A program made the translations under genes and the position numbers. Of a stretch of 24,372 nucleotides of DNA, positions 1 through 7,865 are shown in pieces. The DNA is from a virus: IMG/VR virus record IMGVR_UViG_3300042450_000186, positions 1 through 24,372 of that record, one strand, 5' to 3'. Numbering within the stretch: position 1 is the stretch's first letter; every line of letters begins with the position of its first letter. The notes under the pieces are model-generated. The model was not told where the DNA came from and ran no database searches. It saw only the letters and a list, made by a program, of their open reading frames with translations.

Positions 1-7
1 CACTCAT
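1..7 (-). CDS. Start of next late gene (partial; expected gp16 small terminase subunit by T4 order)
   Basis: Only the first bases are inside the window: an ATG on the minus strand at 7..5 followed by AGT, giving Met-Ser. A strong ribosome binding site (GAGGAG) lies six bases upstream and overlaps the TGA stop of the gp15 gene. This close coupling is the same style as the other junctions here and makes the start credible. In T4 the gene after 15 is 16, the small terminase subunit, so that identity is expected from gene order alone. No protein sequence is visible to support it. Confidence 0.5.
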
Positions 8-17
8 ATTGTACTCC

Positions 18-887
18 TCAGATATTCCAATCAACCGTCAAGCCACCCGCAGCCATTGCCGCAGCGTATGTAGTTCCACCACCAGAAAGATTCTGATACA
101 CCTTGGCGTATGGGTCATAGTCGTTGGGATTGGAACTGGCTCCGCTTGGACCAGATATACCAACAAGCGCGTATGCGTAATTAGGAGTATCAGTGGTGTT
201 TCCTGGTGCGTATGAGATACCACCAACAAAAGTATCACTGAACATTTCACCATTCCATATACCAGCCTGAACCACGCGGATTTCCTTGTAATTCTTTTCT
301 GCACCAAACAGATGGGTCTTCATGGTGAAATTCAGCGTAAACACAATACTACGCCGCGTTTCAAAATCACCCTCGTAGTCTTCTTCTGTTGATACAGAAT
401 TCAGATAGATTGGAACATCAATTTTTTTATTGATAGTATCAAAGTTTATAGTAACCACGAATTCAGGAGCAAAAAACGGAAGAATCTGTTCAATGATTCG
501 CAAACCGTCTTCCATGTTTCGCACATACACATACAGTCCAAAGTCAATGTTGTACGGTACTTCTGCGTAGGTGTAGTCTACTCCACTAGGATTGCTTGTA
601 GTGGGACGAACAAAATGCCGTGTCACGCTGTTGCGTTTACGGTTTCCATCGTACATATATCCTGTGATTTCAAAAGAAATACGGGGAAGTGTGATCTGAT
701 TGGGATTTTGTAGATTGGGATCACCTGCAAGCCGCACCTTGAACTTCTCTTTGCCAGCATAGGCAATAGGAACAAGCATGGTTTTTGTGCCACCGCTCTC
801 TTCCTTGTCGATATAGATTTGGTTGAACAAAGAACCAAATGCAGCGACCATGCGGCGAATCGAGCCATTATAGAAGTTGGTGAACAA
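18..887 (-). CDS. gp15: Tail sheath stabiliser / tail completion protein, T4 gp15-like
   Basis: This 289-residue protein matches T4 gp15, the protein that forms a ring at the head-proximal end of the finished tail, locks the sheath and tube, and joins the tail to the neck. The N-terminus (FYNGSIRR, then LFNQIYI) lines up with T4 gp15 (FYNSSFRR, LFSNIQI). The segment IIEQILPFFAPEF around residues 131-144 corresponds to IVEQILPYFQPHF in T4. T4 gp15 is about 272 residues, so the length fits. The start is TTG, directly after the gp14 stop TAA. It is chosen over the ATG at residue 13 because the conserved FYN..RR motif lies upstream of that ATG and because AAGGA sits nine to ten bases before the TTG. 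The glycine/serine-rich C-terminus (residues ~235-285) looks specific to this phage. Identification is secure. Confidence 0.93.
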   Translation of the reverse strand: MFTNFYNGSIRRMVAAFGSLFNQIYIDKEESGGTKTMLVPIAYAGKEKFKVRLAGDPNLQNPNQITLPRISFEITGYMYDGNRKRNSVTRHFVRPTTSNPSGVDYTYAEVPYNIDFGLYVYVRNMEDGLRIIEQILPFFAPEFVVTINFDTINKKIDVPIYLNSVSTEEDYEGDFETRRSIVFTLNFTMKTHLFGAEKNYKEIRVVQAGIWNGEMFSDTFVGGISYAPGNTTDTPNYAYALVGISGPSGASSNPNDYDPYAKVYQNLSGGGTTYAAAMAAGGLTVDWNI

Positions 888-1772
888 TTAATAATTTCCT
901 TCACTGAATGGATCAGCATCAGTATGGTCAAAGATATTGTCTCGCTTTGTTTCCAAATCCAACTGCTCGTTGTCCTGCTGTTCCTGATGTCCTGCACGAA
1001 CTGTGGTTTCGTAAACACCAGAAATCGTATACGAGGCTCCGCTTACAACTCCAATCAGCAGATCACCAACTTCAAAAACACCTTCTCGACGATTCACTCG
1101 CATACTCTTAGCACCCTGAGCAGGATCAGTGAATATATTAACATTTCCGTATGCCTTCTTCGTTGCCAAAGCACCTGTATACACCTCTTCTCCCACAGCA
1201 TAGGTTCCTGTGCCAGTACCAAAGGTAAGCCCTTGCAGATATGAAGAGGAAATCTCCATGATGTCATCCATTTCGGTTTCCCCTGTACTGATCTTCTCAT
1301 TCGAATACTTGAATATTTCGCAACTCAACTTGAATGAATACCGATCACCGCCTGGATAGAACGGATTATCGTGCTTTACAAATTTGATTTCAAACATGGA
1401 GTACGGATAGTCAAAGAAGATGATATCGCCTTCTCGTGGACGACCAAGCCGCCGAATTTCATCATGGTATCCCATGACATCCATGAACCGCTTGCGTGAC
1501 ACAATAAAGGTGGCAGCATCTTTTACATCCAAACCAAATCGACTCATTTCAGCATCGCCATCAAATCCTTCGGCGTTTTCCAAGTACATCTCGATACGAC
1601 TAGAATCCACAAACTCAGAAACTTCTTCTCCAAGAATAAGATCTTCCGTTACCTTTTCGCGTGGCAAATAGATCATCTCATGACCGTGGATTTTGATTGC
1701 CTCGGTCGTGAGTGATTCAAGTAGGCTTTGTTCGCCTTTCTTGTTCCTACGAAAATACGGATTGACTGTCAT
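888..1772 (-). CDS. gp14: Neck protein, T4 gp14-like
   Basis: This 294-residue protein matches T4 gp14, a component of the neck that, with gp13, completes the filled head and provides the docking surface for the tail. Matching landmarks are the N-terminal NPYF, the block HGHEMIYLPREKVTEDLILG (T4: [20 protein letters not shown]), EGFDGDAEMSRFG followed by LDVKDAATF, and PREGDIIFFDYPYSMFEIKF with a nearby NPFYPGG. The acidic C-terminal tail ending DPFSEGNY resembles the T4 end (SPFDNDFMD). T4 gp14 is 256 residues. The extra length here lies mainly in residues ~180-260. The ATG follows the gp13 stop by two bases, with an AGGA site inside the last codons of gp13, so translation is probably coupled to gp13. 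Confidence 0.93.
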   Translation of the reverse strand: MTVNPYFRRNKKGEQSLLESLTTEAIKIHGHEMIYLPREKVTEDLILGEEVSEFVDSSRIEMYLENAEGFDGDAEMSRFGLDVKDAATFIVSRKRFMDVMGYHDEIRRLGRPREGDIIFFDYPYSMFEIKFVKHDNPFYPGGDRYSFKLSCEIFKYSNEKISTGETEMDDIMEISSSYLQGLTFGTGTGTYAVGEEVYTGALATKKAYGNVNIFTDPAQGAKSMRVNRREGVFEVGDLLIGVVSGASYTISGVYETTVRAGHQEQQDNEQLDLETKRDNIFDHTDADPFSEGNY

Positions 1773-1774
1773 GG

Positions 1775-2539
1775 TTATCCTGTAATAAAGTCAGGTGGAT
1801 CCTGATATGTGGTAAGAACAGCGTCTTCAATCTTTAGCATTTCATCCAGTGCTTCTTGATAGATACGCGCTCCATTAAATGTAATATTTCCTGGCAGCGG
1901 AATGCCATCATACTTAGAAAGATTGGCACCCCACTGCCGTTTAATAAGAGCAGTAGTGTATTTCTTTAGCATTGTATCACCGTAGATTTCACCGTATGTG
2001 TCGGGATCAAGTGATGTGTACGCTTCGATAAGCAAGTACTGTCCCGCATAGAAATCCTGCCAGTTCATGTGGATGGTGAGTTTGTTGCCGTATCTGCTGA
2101 ACTGCGTCTGCTTCTCAGGATCAAGCAACTGCTGCAACATTTCCACATACTGCATCGTGGACACAAAGAAGTTCATGTTGGATTGTCCTGTACGCAAACC
2201 GTAAAAGTCATTCAGTGCCATCTGATAGCGAACATTAAACACATTGTTCATCTGTAGATTAAAGCCCACCTGAAACACGCGGCTAATAGAAATAATATTT
2301 GTCCCGTCTAAGCCAAGAGAATTGGTACTAATGTACCCGTTGGTTCTGTCTTGTTCCGTTACCTGATACTTGTAGTACCGCTTTTCGCTGGCGTGGGAGT
2401 TCCAATCCACAAAATAACGGAGAGCCTCATCAATGCGGTCTTCCACTTGCTGGTCATCCACATTGATTTCGATTACTGGTGCTCCCAGTGCGCGAAGGCA
2501 ATAGTCTTTGAGTTCTTGTCGTGTGCGTGGATTCGCCAT
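1775..2539 (-). CDS. gp13: Neck protein, T4 gp13-like
   Basis: This 254-residue protein is the gp13-type neck protein of T4-like phages, a partner of gp14 in head completion and head-tail joining. The N-terminal block LGAPVIEINVDDQQVEDRID (about residues 17-36) is the family signature, followed by ALRYFVDW. An aromatic-rich middle (YYKYQVTEQDR, then LNDFYGLRTGQSNMNFF) and a C-terminal MLKIEDAVLTTYQDPPDFI follow. T4 gp13 is 309 residues, and shorter forms are usual in aquatic T4-like phages. Position directly before gp14 and gp15 confirms it. An unusually elaborate control region precedes it: a late-promoter-like octamer and the ribosome binding site AAGGAG both lie within an inverted repeat (see separate entries), so this gene probably begins its own late transcript. 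Confidence 0.9.
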   Translation of the reverse strand: MANPRTRQELKDYCLRALGAPVIEINVDDQQVEDRIDEALRYFVDWNSHASEKRYYKYQVTEQDRTNGYISTNSLGLDGTNIISISRVFQVGFNLQMNNVFNVRYQMALNDFYGLRTGQSNMNFFVSTMQYVEMLQQLLDPEKQTQFSRYGNKLTIHMNWQDFYAGQYLLIEAYTSLDPDTYGEIYGDTMLKKYTTALIKRQWGANLSKYDGIPLPGNITFNGARIYQEALDEMLKIEDAVLTTYQDPPDFITG

Positions 2540-2541
2540 TC

Positions 2542-2578
2542 AGTGTCTCCTTTATTCTATTTAGAAGAACGAGACACT
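2542..2578 (-). promoter_or_regulatory. Inverted repeat enclosing late promoter and masking the gp13 ribosome binding site
   Basis: On the coding strand the sequence reads AGTGTCTC (2578-2571), a 21-base loop, then GAGACACT (2549-2542), which is a perfect 8-bp stem. The loop contains CTAAATAG. The start of the 3' arm overlaps the ribosome binding site AAGGAG (2552-2547). The 5' arm overlaps the stop of the upstream 88-residue gene. An RNA reading through from upstream can form the stem and hide four bases of the ribosome binding site. An RNA started at the internal late promoter lacks the 5' arm and cannot. T4 gene e (lysozyme) is controlled in this way. The stem and overlap are seen directly; the function is inferred. 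Confidence 0.6.
2557..2564 (-). promoter_or_regulatory. Late promoter-like octamer upstream of gp13
   Basis: CTAAATAG on the minus strand, inside the small palindrome TTCTAAATAGAA. It resembles the T4 late promoter core TATAAATA, which sits at about -10. A start roughly six or seven bases downstream would leave a leader of only about a dozen bases before the gp13 ATG, beginning at or next to the ribosome binding site. The same octamer occurs in the gap before the spike gene at 7858-7865. I saw no copy in the other intergenic gaps. Confidence 0.6.
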
Positions 2579-2843
2579 ACTCGTTTTCGGCTTGAAGACG
2601 AACAACAAGCCTTGCCAATTCACCCTCTCGATTACAAATACGGTCACATTCGGCATCCGTAGACGGCAGATACAGCAGGTTGTGTCCATCTGTTATATAA
2701 TGCCGCACTCCACGCTCGTATACCCGTGTACCAAATCCATGCGGTGCAGAATACGCGGGTTCGATTTTCAGTAAGTCTGCAAATCGGTATTCGTTGCCGT
2801 TGATCTGTACTGTGCCACTGGTTCCATAATGAATGAGTTGCAT
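2577..2843 (-). CDS. Unrecognised small protein (88 aa)
   Basis: I do not recognise this 88-residue protein. It has a clear ribosome binding site (AAAGGA, five bases before the ATG) placed over the end of the upstream adhesin gene, so it is very probably translated. The sequence is soluble, with no signal peptide or membrane segment. The first half is short beta-like segments (TVQINGNEYRFADL, then YERGVRHYITDGHNLLYL). The last ~25 residues (DAECDRICNREGELARLVVR) look helical and may form a short coiled coil. The two cysteines lie in CDRIC. It sits at the border between the adhesion genes and the neck genes. It could be a small virion protein or an assembly helper for the adhesins upstream, but nothing in the sequence decides this. 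Confidence 0.75.
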   Translation of the reverse strand: MQLIHYGTSGTVQINGNEYRFADLLKIEPAYSAPHGFGTRVYERGVRHYITDGHNLLYLPSTDAECDRICNREGELARLVVRLQAENE

Positions 2844-2852
2844 TAGAATCCT

Positions 2853-4691
2853 TTATGTTTTTATTGTATCAATATCAACAATAGTCCCAACAGTCAGAAC
2901 AACTTCTGGAGTATTGGTCTTCTTCGTTGCCTTGGCTTTAGCAGTCACATACAAGAATCCGTTTTTGGTAAGACTAGGAGCGAGTTTTTGAACCAATCCT
3001 TCATCCGCAAATCCATCCAGAAGATACAGATTGGAAGTAGTGGTTACACCAGCAATAACAGTTTTTTGTGAATTTCCCAAATTCAACGCAGAAGTTTGAT
3101 AATGCACCACATCCGCATACAGATTTTTTACTCCACCCGTAGAGAAGGTGTACTGATTGCCTTCAAAATCTGAAAGGGAATACGATCCCGTTCTACCTGA
3201 GATAGTGATGTCATCATAGATGCTGCGAAGCACTGATACATTTTGAGTGGTTGCCAAAAACGAGAATGTGCGACCTGAGAATGAAGCGGAAGGTCCCGCA
3301 AAAAGTATAGGAAAATTGCCTGGCGCAGCACACACACCACGCATTGCGGTAGAACCAACTAAATACGAAATACTGTGATCCACCAAATTTCCCTTCACCT
3401 TTTTTGAGTCTGCAAGCGCGGAAATTGTTGGAGTTACCGTAGCGATGTCCATAGCCGCACCACTATCGTATCCAAACAAATACCCTCTACTACGATCAAA
3501 ATCTGTACCGATGTACCCACCGTTAGTACCAGCAAACAGATCCACACCATGAACCGATGTGGCTTCTCTGCTAATGTTTGCAACACCAACTCGATTTCCT
3601 AGAGGATCAATAAACGAAACAGTAGAAGTAATTCGCTTGGCGTTTTCACAAGGAAACAGACTGCTGCCAATCGGACCATTCATGGTCATGGCATACACCG
3701 TGTAGTCTCCTGCAAACTGTTCTGTGCTGACAGGACCAGAAGCACCGTGACCAAACTCTCGGAGAGCCTCTGTGGTTGCTCCCATGCTAATCATAAGATG
3801 TTCCATCCACCCCTTGAGTGGGCGATCTCCTGATGCACCACTACCAAGCATAAAGTAGCCTGTGCTATTTTTCAAATCCCCACTAATACCTGTGCTTTGT
3901 GAGTATCGCAATCCATTCCAATACGAAGAAACCGTTGCCGATCCTCCTTGATTGGAATAAGCAATAGCAAACTGATGCCATTGGTTCAGCGTGACTCCGT
4001 TTGCTGGACACACATTCAGAATTGTTTGATATCCTGGGCTGCTCCAGTTGCTTGTAGAGAAGTGAAACTGAATTTGTTTGCTGCTTGTGTCGTATTCCAA
4101 ACGGAAGGAATCGTTTGTGGTATCGGTTGCTCCATTAGAACTACGAGTAATTAGAATTGGATCGTATGTGGAGGACGGTTCCGTTTGAAAATACATGAAT
4201 CCCGACATCATGTAATACGGAACAGATGTGGTTGTGAACGCAGGTAATTGAAGTCCTGCTGCCTTGGTATTTGTGTCTAGATACGATCCTTTGAACTGAA
4301 TGGAACGATTACCCAACTCTGTGCCAGTAAGTCCAACTGTTCCCACTGTGGGCAGATATTCGTTAGCAGTAAGTCCACCTAATACGAGTCCATTAACTGT
4401 CTGTGGAATAAACTGTGACTGCAAAACCTGCTCATTCACTCTGAATGTGCCTGTTATTGTACCAGACAGTATTTGCTCTGTGAGTGGATTAATAGAAATG
4501 GACTCTGAGGCAGTGACTCCACCTTCCAAAAAAACAGTTCGTGTTGTGATTTGAGGAGTAGTGTCCTCGTCCATCATAACAGCGTACTGCCCATCACCAA
4601 CACCAGACGGTCGAAACGAATTAGTATCGTATCCGAATTGCTCTGAAATAATTTCGCCAGTGTTGTTTGTTATTACAAGTTTTTTGTTCAT
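2853..4691 (-). CDS. LamG/concanavalin-domain virion adhesin
   Basis: This 612-residue protein contains a concanavalin-like (LamG-type) beta-sandwich at about residues 130-315. The typical order is visible: a strand SIQFKGSYLDT, an exposed segment with DPILITR, the pair FRLEYDTSSKQIQFHF, the strand QWHQFAIAYS, the turn SYWNGLRYSQS, and the closing strand GWMEHLMISMGA. Such domains in phage fibres usually bind sugars. Residues 1-125 form a beta-rich N-terminal region (MNKKLVITNNTGEIISEQFG) that may anchor the protein. Residues ~345-612 are an unrecognised beta-rich region. The ATG follows the spike-gene stop by 13 bases and has only a weak GAG-type ribosome binding site, so expression probably depends on coupling. 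The role as an accessory fibre or receptor-binding protein is inferred from the domain and from neighbours. Confidence 0.7.
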   Translation of the reverse strand: MNKKLVITNNTGEIISEQFGYDTNSFRPSGVGDGQYAVMMDEDTTPQITTRTVFLEGGVTASESISINPLTEQILSGTITGTFRVNEQVLQSQFIPQTVNGLVLGGLTANEYLPTVGTVGLTGTELGNRSIQFKGSYLDTNTKAAGLQLPAFTTTSVPYYMMSGFMYFQTEPSSTYDPILITRSSNGATDTTNDSFRLEYDTSSKQIQFHFSTSNWSSPGYQTILNVCPANGVTLNQWHQFAIAYSNQGGSATVSSYWNGLRYSQSTGISGDLKNSTGYFMLGSGASGDRPLKGWMEHLMISMGATTEALREFGHGASGPVSTEQFAGDYTVYAMTMNGPIGSSLFPCENAKRITSTVSFIDPLGNRVGVANISREATSVHGVDLFAGTNGGYIGTDFDRSRGYLFGYDSGAAMDIATVTPTISALADSKKVKGNLVDHSISYLVGSTAMRGVCAAPGNFPILFAGPSASFSGRTFSFLATTQNVSVLRSIYDDITISGRTGSYSLSDFEGNQYTFSTGGVKNLYADVVHYQTSALNLGNSQKTVIAGVTTTSNLYLLDGFADEGLVQKLAPSLTKNGFLYVTAKAKATKKTNTPEVVLTVGTIVDIDTIKT

Positions 4692-4704
4692 AGAGTGCTC
4701 GCAA

Positions 4705-7700
4705 TCAATTCGTGATGGATCCGCCCTTGGTTAGAATCGCAGAGTATGTGTTTCCTGCCGCAGGAACCGCGCCATTCAAGCCAATATTTGTTGGCGCAGC
4801 AATGTAATTGTGTTCAGCACCACTTTCATCTCCCAACCAGGTTCGTGTTGTGGGTGCACCGTACAAATACCGATTATTAGTAGTAGATGGTGATCGAGTC
4901 ATAATTTTCTGAGGGGTTGTTCGAGAATCCGAAATGGTTCTAGTTCCTGTTGCAGCAGTATTAGCGGGTATGGCTGAAGCCAGTGATCCATCGCTCACAA
5001 TCACTGATTGTTGATGTGATCCAAACACAGCGTACTGCTGTAGTCCCTGTGCTCCTGCCGTTTGCATATTAGCAGTTCCGCCATCAAACGCAAACATTGA
5101 ACCCGATCCACTCAAGTAAATACTACTTCCTGAATCCGCACGCAGCATAGACTCAGGGGTAGTTTCTTGATAATGCGATCCCCACTTGACACCACTAAGA
5201 GTAGTCCACAAACCCACTCCCGTTCCTGTTGGATTTTCCAGCAACTTTCCTCCAGGATGAGTTACTGCGTATATTCGACCAAAAGACGCAGAAGATGCTT
5301 TGTCAACAAGCACTAGGGGAGTAGGAGATTTACCAGAAGTGATATTAGCATTAACTCCAGCACTAGGATCATTCTCAAGAGGATGCTTAACAAACATTGC
5401 ACCCACGGTGGCTGTACTGTTTTCAGAAACCCGCAAGGCTTTTCCACCAAATCCCGTAATAGACAAATTTCCGACCATTGGCACACCTTCTACTATATCG
5501 TATACTGAAGTACCAAGTGAGGGATTACCTGCAAGAGCACGAGTGCTGCCAACAATAAGTGAAGAATTTCTACGAACATCAACAGGAGAGTATCCTCCAT
5601 TGTAAATAACTAGACTTTTTTCTATATGCATACTAGAGCCGTCTCGAATTCGCACTGCTCCGTTAGAGTAGTTTCCTCTAACAATATTATAATCCCAACC
5701 CCAAGAAAATAGTGTATTAACATATGCGGAAGCGTTTAATGTGTTTGATGCACCGCCTGGCATATTACTGTATCCAATGGTTACACCGTTTGCCCCCTGC
5801 ACAGCAACACTGTTGAAACCAATAGTAATAGAAGCAGAAACACCCGATAAAGTCATGTCTTTATAGAATCTAACACCAAATGTTCCTCCTGCCGTAATTC
5901 CCCGTTTAATGTCAGCAGTATCCATATAACTCAGTCCGTGTGGTGCTGTTTTCACACCATACAGATTCATTAGTTGAAACGAAGTTGCCTGAACTGTATT
6001 GGGTGCAATCAGCGTAGCAGTTGTTCCAACAAGTGCTGCTGGTGTTGCTACTGATAGTGCCTCTCCTGCTCCAAGACTATAGCAGTATCCAAGTTCTACT
6101 TCGGATCCACCTGCGGGATGCATAAACATTTTAGCAACAGGAAAATTCTTCCAGTATGAACTTCCCCCATCATAAGCAATTGCATGAGCCGTTGCTCCTG
6201 TGGTGGAGTTCATTCCAAAAAACATAGGAACATAAACTTGAGCAAGGAATTTGGGAGCATCACCCACACCACTGTATTGCAGTGAACCTGCCCTGAATTG
6301 CGTGCCTGTTAACTCCACCCCACGAGCAGTTGAAGAAATATAGCACCCACTTTGTCTTGAATCAAAGAGTAATTCATTGTTTAATGCTGAACCACTTGTG
6401 AAATCTATGGTGCAGTTTTTTGCTACAATTCCGCGAGTTACTTGAGTTGTGCATATAACAGGAGAATTGTCTAGGGTGTTTTGTACTGCAAATGCAACAC
6501 CATTGTGATTATTGCCAGTGCCTCCCATTTTATCCCAATAGGCAGTAATAATACTATTGTGTCCAGACACTGCTGTATTCATGCCGTAGAAACCTAAATG
6601 CCGAATTGCTACTTTTGCGTTTTCAAAATAGATTCCTGTTCCAAGACTCGAAGAACCAAACGCACTAATCAATCCTTGATTTGTATTCAAAACCGATCCC
6701 GTGGTTCCAATGGTACCAACAAACGGCTCTGCATTGCTTGCAAAGAATAAATTGCGTAAGGCTTTTAGTGTTCCATTTTTCAAAAACAAAACTCCAGTTG
6801 TAGAAGGACTTCCACCACCAGACAAATTAAATCCAGCAGAAATACGAATAACAACAGGATAAGTAGAAAGCAAATATGCGTCTAGAGTGTTGTGAGATAC
6901 ACCAGGATTTACTGGATACTTTACAGTGGTTTGTACAGCACTTAGCCACGGATAAGGACTAGCCTGTTGAGCATTGGTTGGACCGTAGTACCCGTTTGGT
7001 TGCGAGTACTGCGGTTCTGGATAATTGCTTGCAATCCCGCCCCACGAGATAATGTTGTTTACTCCTGCCTTGCCACCACCCCAAGTTAATCCAGGACAAC
7101 GAGTATCTATATTTGCGTTTTGAAATTGAACTTGTAGAACCGCAGTACTTGTTGTGGCTCCAATGATTCGTCCAATTCCTAGAACTGCCAGCGAGTCTTC
7201 GTACGAGACTCCGTGATTAAAGAAATTATCACCTGCATATTCTACAGAGTACGCACTCACACGATAATTAGTGTTATTAACTCCAGTGGGGGCACCTCCA
7301 GATGGATTACTAGGCTTAGTATCAGCATAACCGTACATAGGAGTATCTAATACTGCATTAGTAATAGTGAAATACATTCCCTGATCGGCACTGGTGAACC
7401 CGTGCATGGTGACACCACCCACAGTTGCAGTAACACCATCAAACAAGCGAATGCTGCCTGTGTGTCCACCACCAGCAAAACTATCAATGTTCCAAGTGTA
7501 GTTCTCTACTTGCCACAAGTATCGCTGTTTGAATTCCGCAGGATCACCTTCAATAATAAGGTTTCCACCTTGTGGGTGGTACAGGTCTACATTTTGAGTA
7601 ATTGTATATTCACCACGCAGAAAGCGGATGTACAGGGTGGCACTTCCCACAATTGTATAAGTACGAGCAACATCCATACACTTTTGCAGAGTAAGATACG

Positions 7701-7830
7701 GCTTTGCCAGACTGCCGTCTCCTGTGCCGTCATTGCCGCTTGGTGCTAAGTAGATCACCGAATCGGTGGCAAGCACCTTTAACTGCTCTAGTGCTGGATT
7801 ACTTGGATACGGAAGTGCTGATTGTGCCAT
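4705..7830 (-). CDS. Right-handed beta-helix tail spike/fibre protein
   Basis: The start of this 1041-residue protein has the signature of parallel beta-helix proteins of the pectate-lyase type: VIYLAPSGNDGTGDGSLAKP followed by LTLQKCMDVA (residues ~25-55), then LYIRFLRGEYTI and NLIIEGDP. Residues ~720-915 show helix rungs of a common form: AVRIRDGSSMHI, VDVRRNSSLIVG, ALRVSENSTATVG, LVLVDKASSASFG and MLRADSGSSIYL. Phage proteins with this fold are trimeric spikes that bind or cut surface polysaccharide. I cannot point to catalytic residues, so enzyme activity is open. The glycine/serine-rich C-terminus (~960-1041) is unlike the rungs and may be a trimer tip. A late-promoter-like octamer lies 28 bases upstream and AGGAA serves as ribosome binding site. 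Host-surface recognition is inferred. Confidence 0.75.
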   Translation of the reverse strand: MAQSALPYPSNPALEQLKVLATDSVIYLAPSGNDGTGDGSLAKPYLTLQKCMDVARTYTIVGSATLYIRFLRGEYTITQNVDLYHPQGGNLIIEGDPAEFKQRYLWQVENYTWNIDSFAGGGHTGSIRLFDGVTATVGGVTMHGFTSADQGMYFTITNAVLDTPMYGYADTKPSNPSGGAPTGVNNTNYRVSAYSVEYAGDNFFNHGVSYEDSLAVLGIGRIIGATTSTAVLQVQFQNANIDTRCPGLTWGGGKAGVNNIISWGGIASNYPEPQYSQPNGYYGPTNAQQASPYPWLSAVQTTVKYPVNPGVSHNTLDAYLLSTYPVVIRISAGFNLSGGGSPSTTGVLFLKNGTLKALRNLFFASNAEPFVGTIGTTGSVLNTNQGLISAFGSSSLGTGIYFENAKVAIRHLGFYGMNTAVSGHNSIITAYWDKMGGTGNNHNGVAFAVQNTLDNSPVICTTQVTRGIVAKNCTIDFTSGSALNNELLFDSRQSGCYISSTARGVELTGTQFRAGSLQYSGVGDAPKFLAQVYVPMFFGMNSTTGATAHAIAYDGGSSYWKNFPVAKMFMHPAGGSEVELGYCYSLGAGEALSVATPAALVGTTATLIAPNTVQATSFQLMNLYGVKTAPHGLSYMDTADIKRGITAGGTFGVRFYKDMTLSGVSASITIGFNSVAVQGANGVTIGYSNMPGGASNTLNASAYVNTLFSWGWDYNIVRGNYSNGAVRIRDGSSMHIEKSLVIYNGGYSPVDVRRNSSLIVGSTRALAGNPSLGTSVYDIVEGVPMVGNLSITGFGGKALRVSENSTATVGAMFVKHPLENDPSAGVNANITSGKSPTPLVLVDKASSASFGRIYAVTHPGGKLLENPTGTGVGLWTTLSGVKWGSHYQETTPESMLRADSGSSIYLSGSGSMFAFDGGTANMQTAGAQGLQQYAVFGSHQQSVIVSDGSLASAIPANTAATGTRTISDSRTTPQKIMTRSPSTTNNRYLYGAPTTRTWLGDESGAEHNYIAAPTNIGLNGAVPAAGNTYSAILTKGGSITN

Positions 7831-7857
7831 TTAGGGTTCCTGTGTGTGAGTCTGTCT

Positions 7858-7865
7858 CTATTTAG
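7858..7865 (-). promoter_or_regulatory. Late promoter-like octamer upstream of the spike gene
   Basis: CTAAATAG on the minus strand, identical to the octamer before gp13 and close to the T4 late core TATAAATA. The TAA inside it is also the stop codon of the collar-fibre gene, so the promoter is built over the end of the upstream gene. It lies 28 bases before the spike ATG. Flanking GTTCTG (7871-7866) and CAGGAAC (7842-7836) could pair with one bulged base across the ribosome binding site. This is a weaker version of the gp13 arrangement. Confidence 0.55.
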
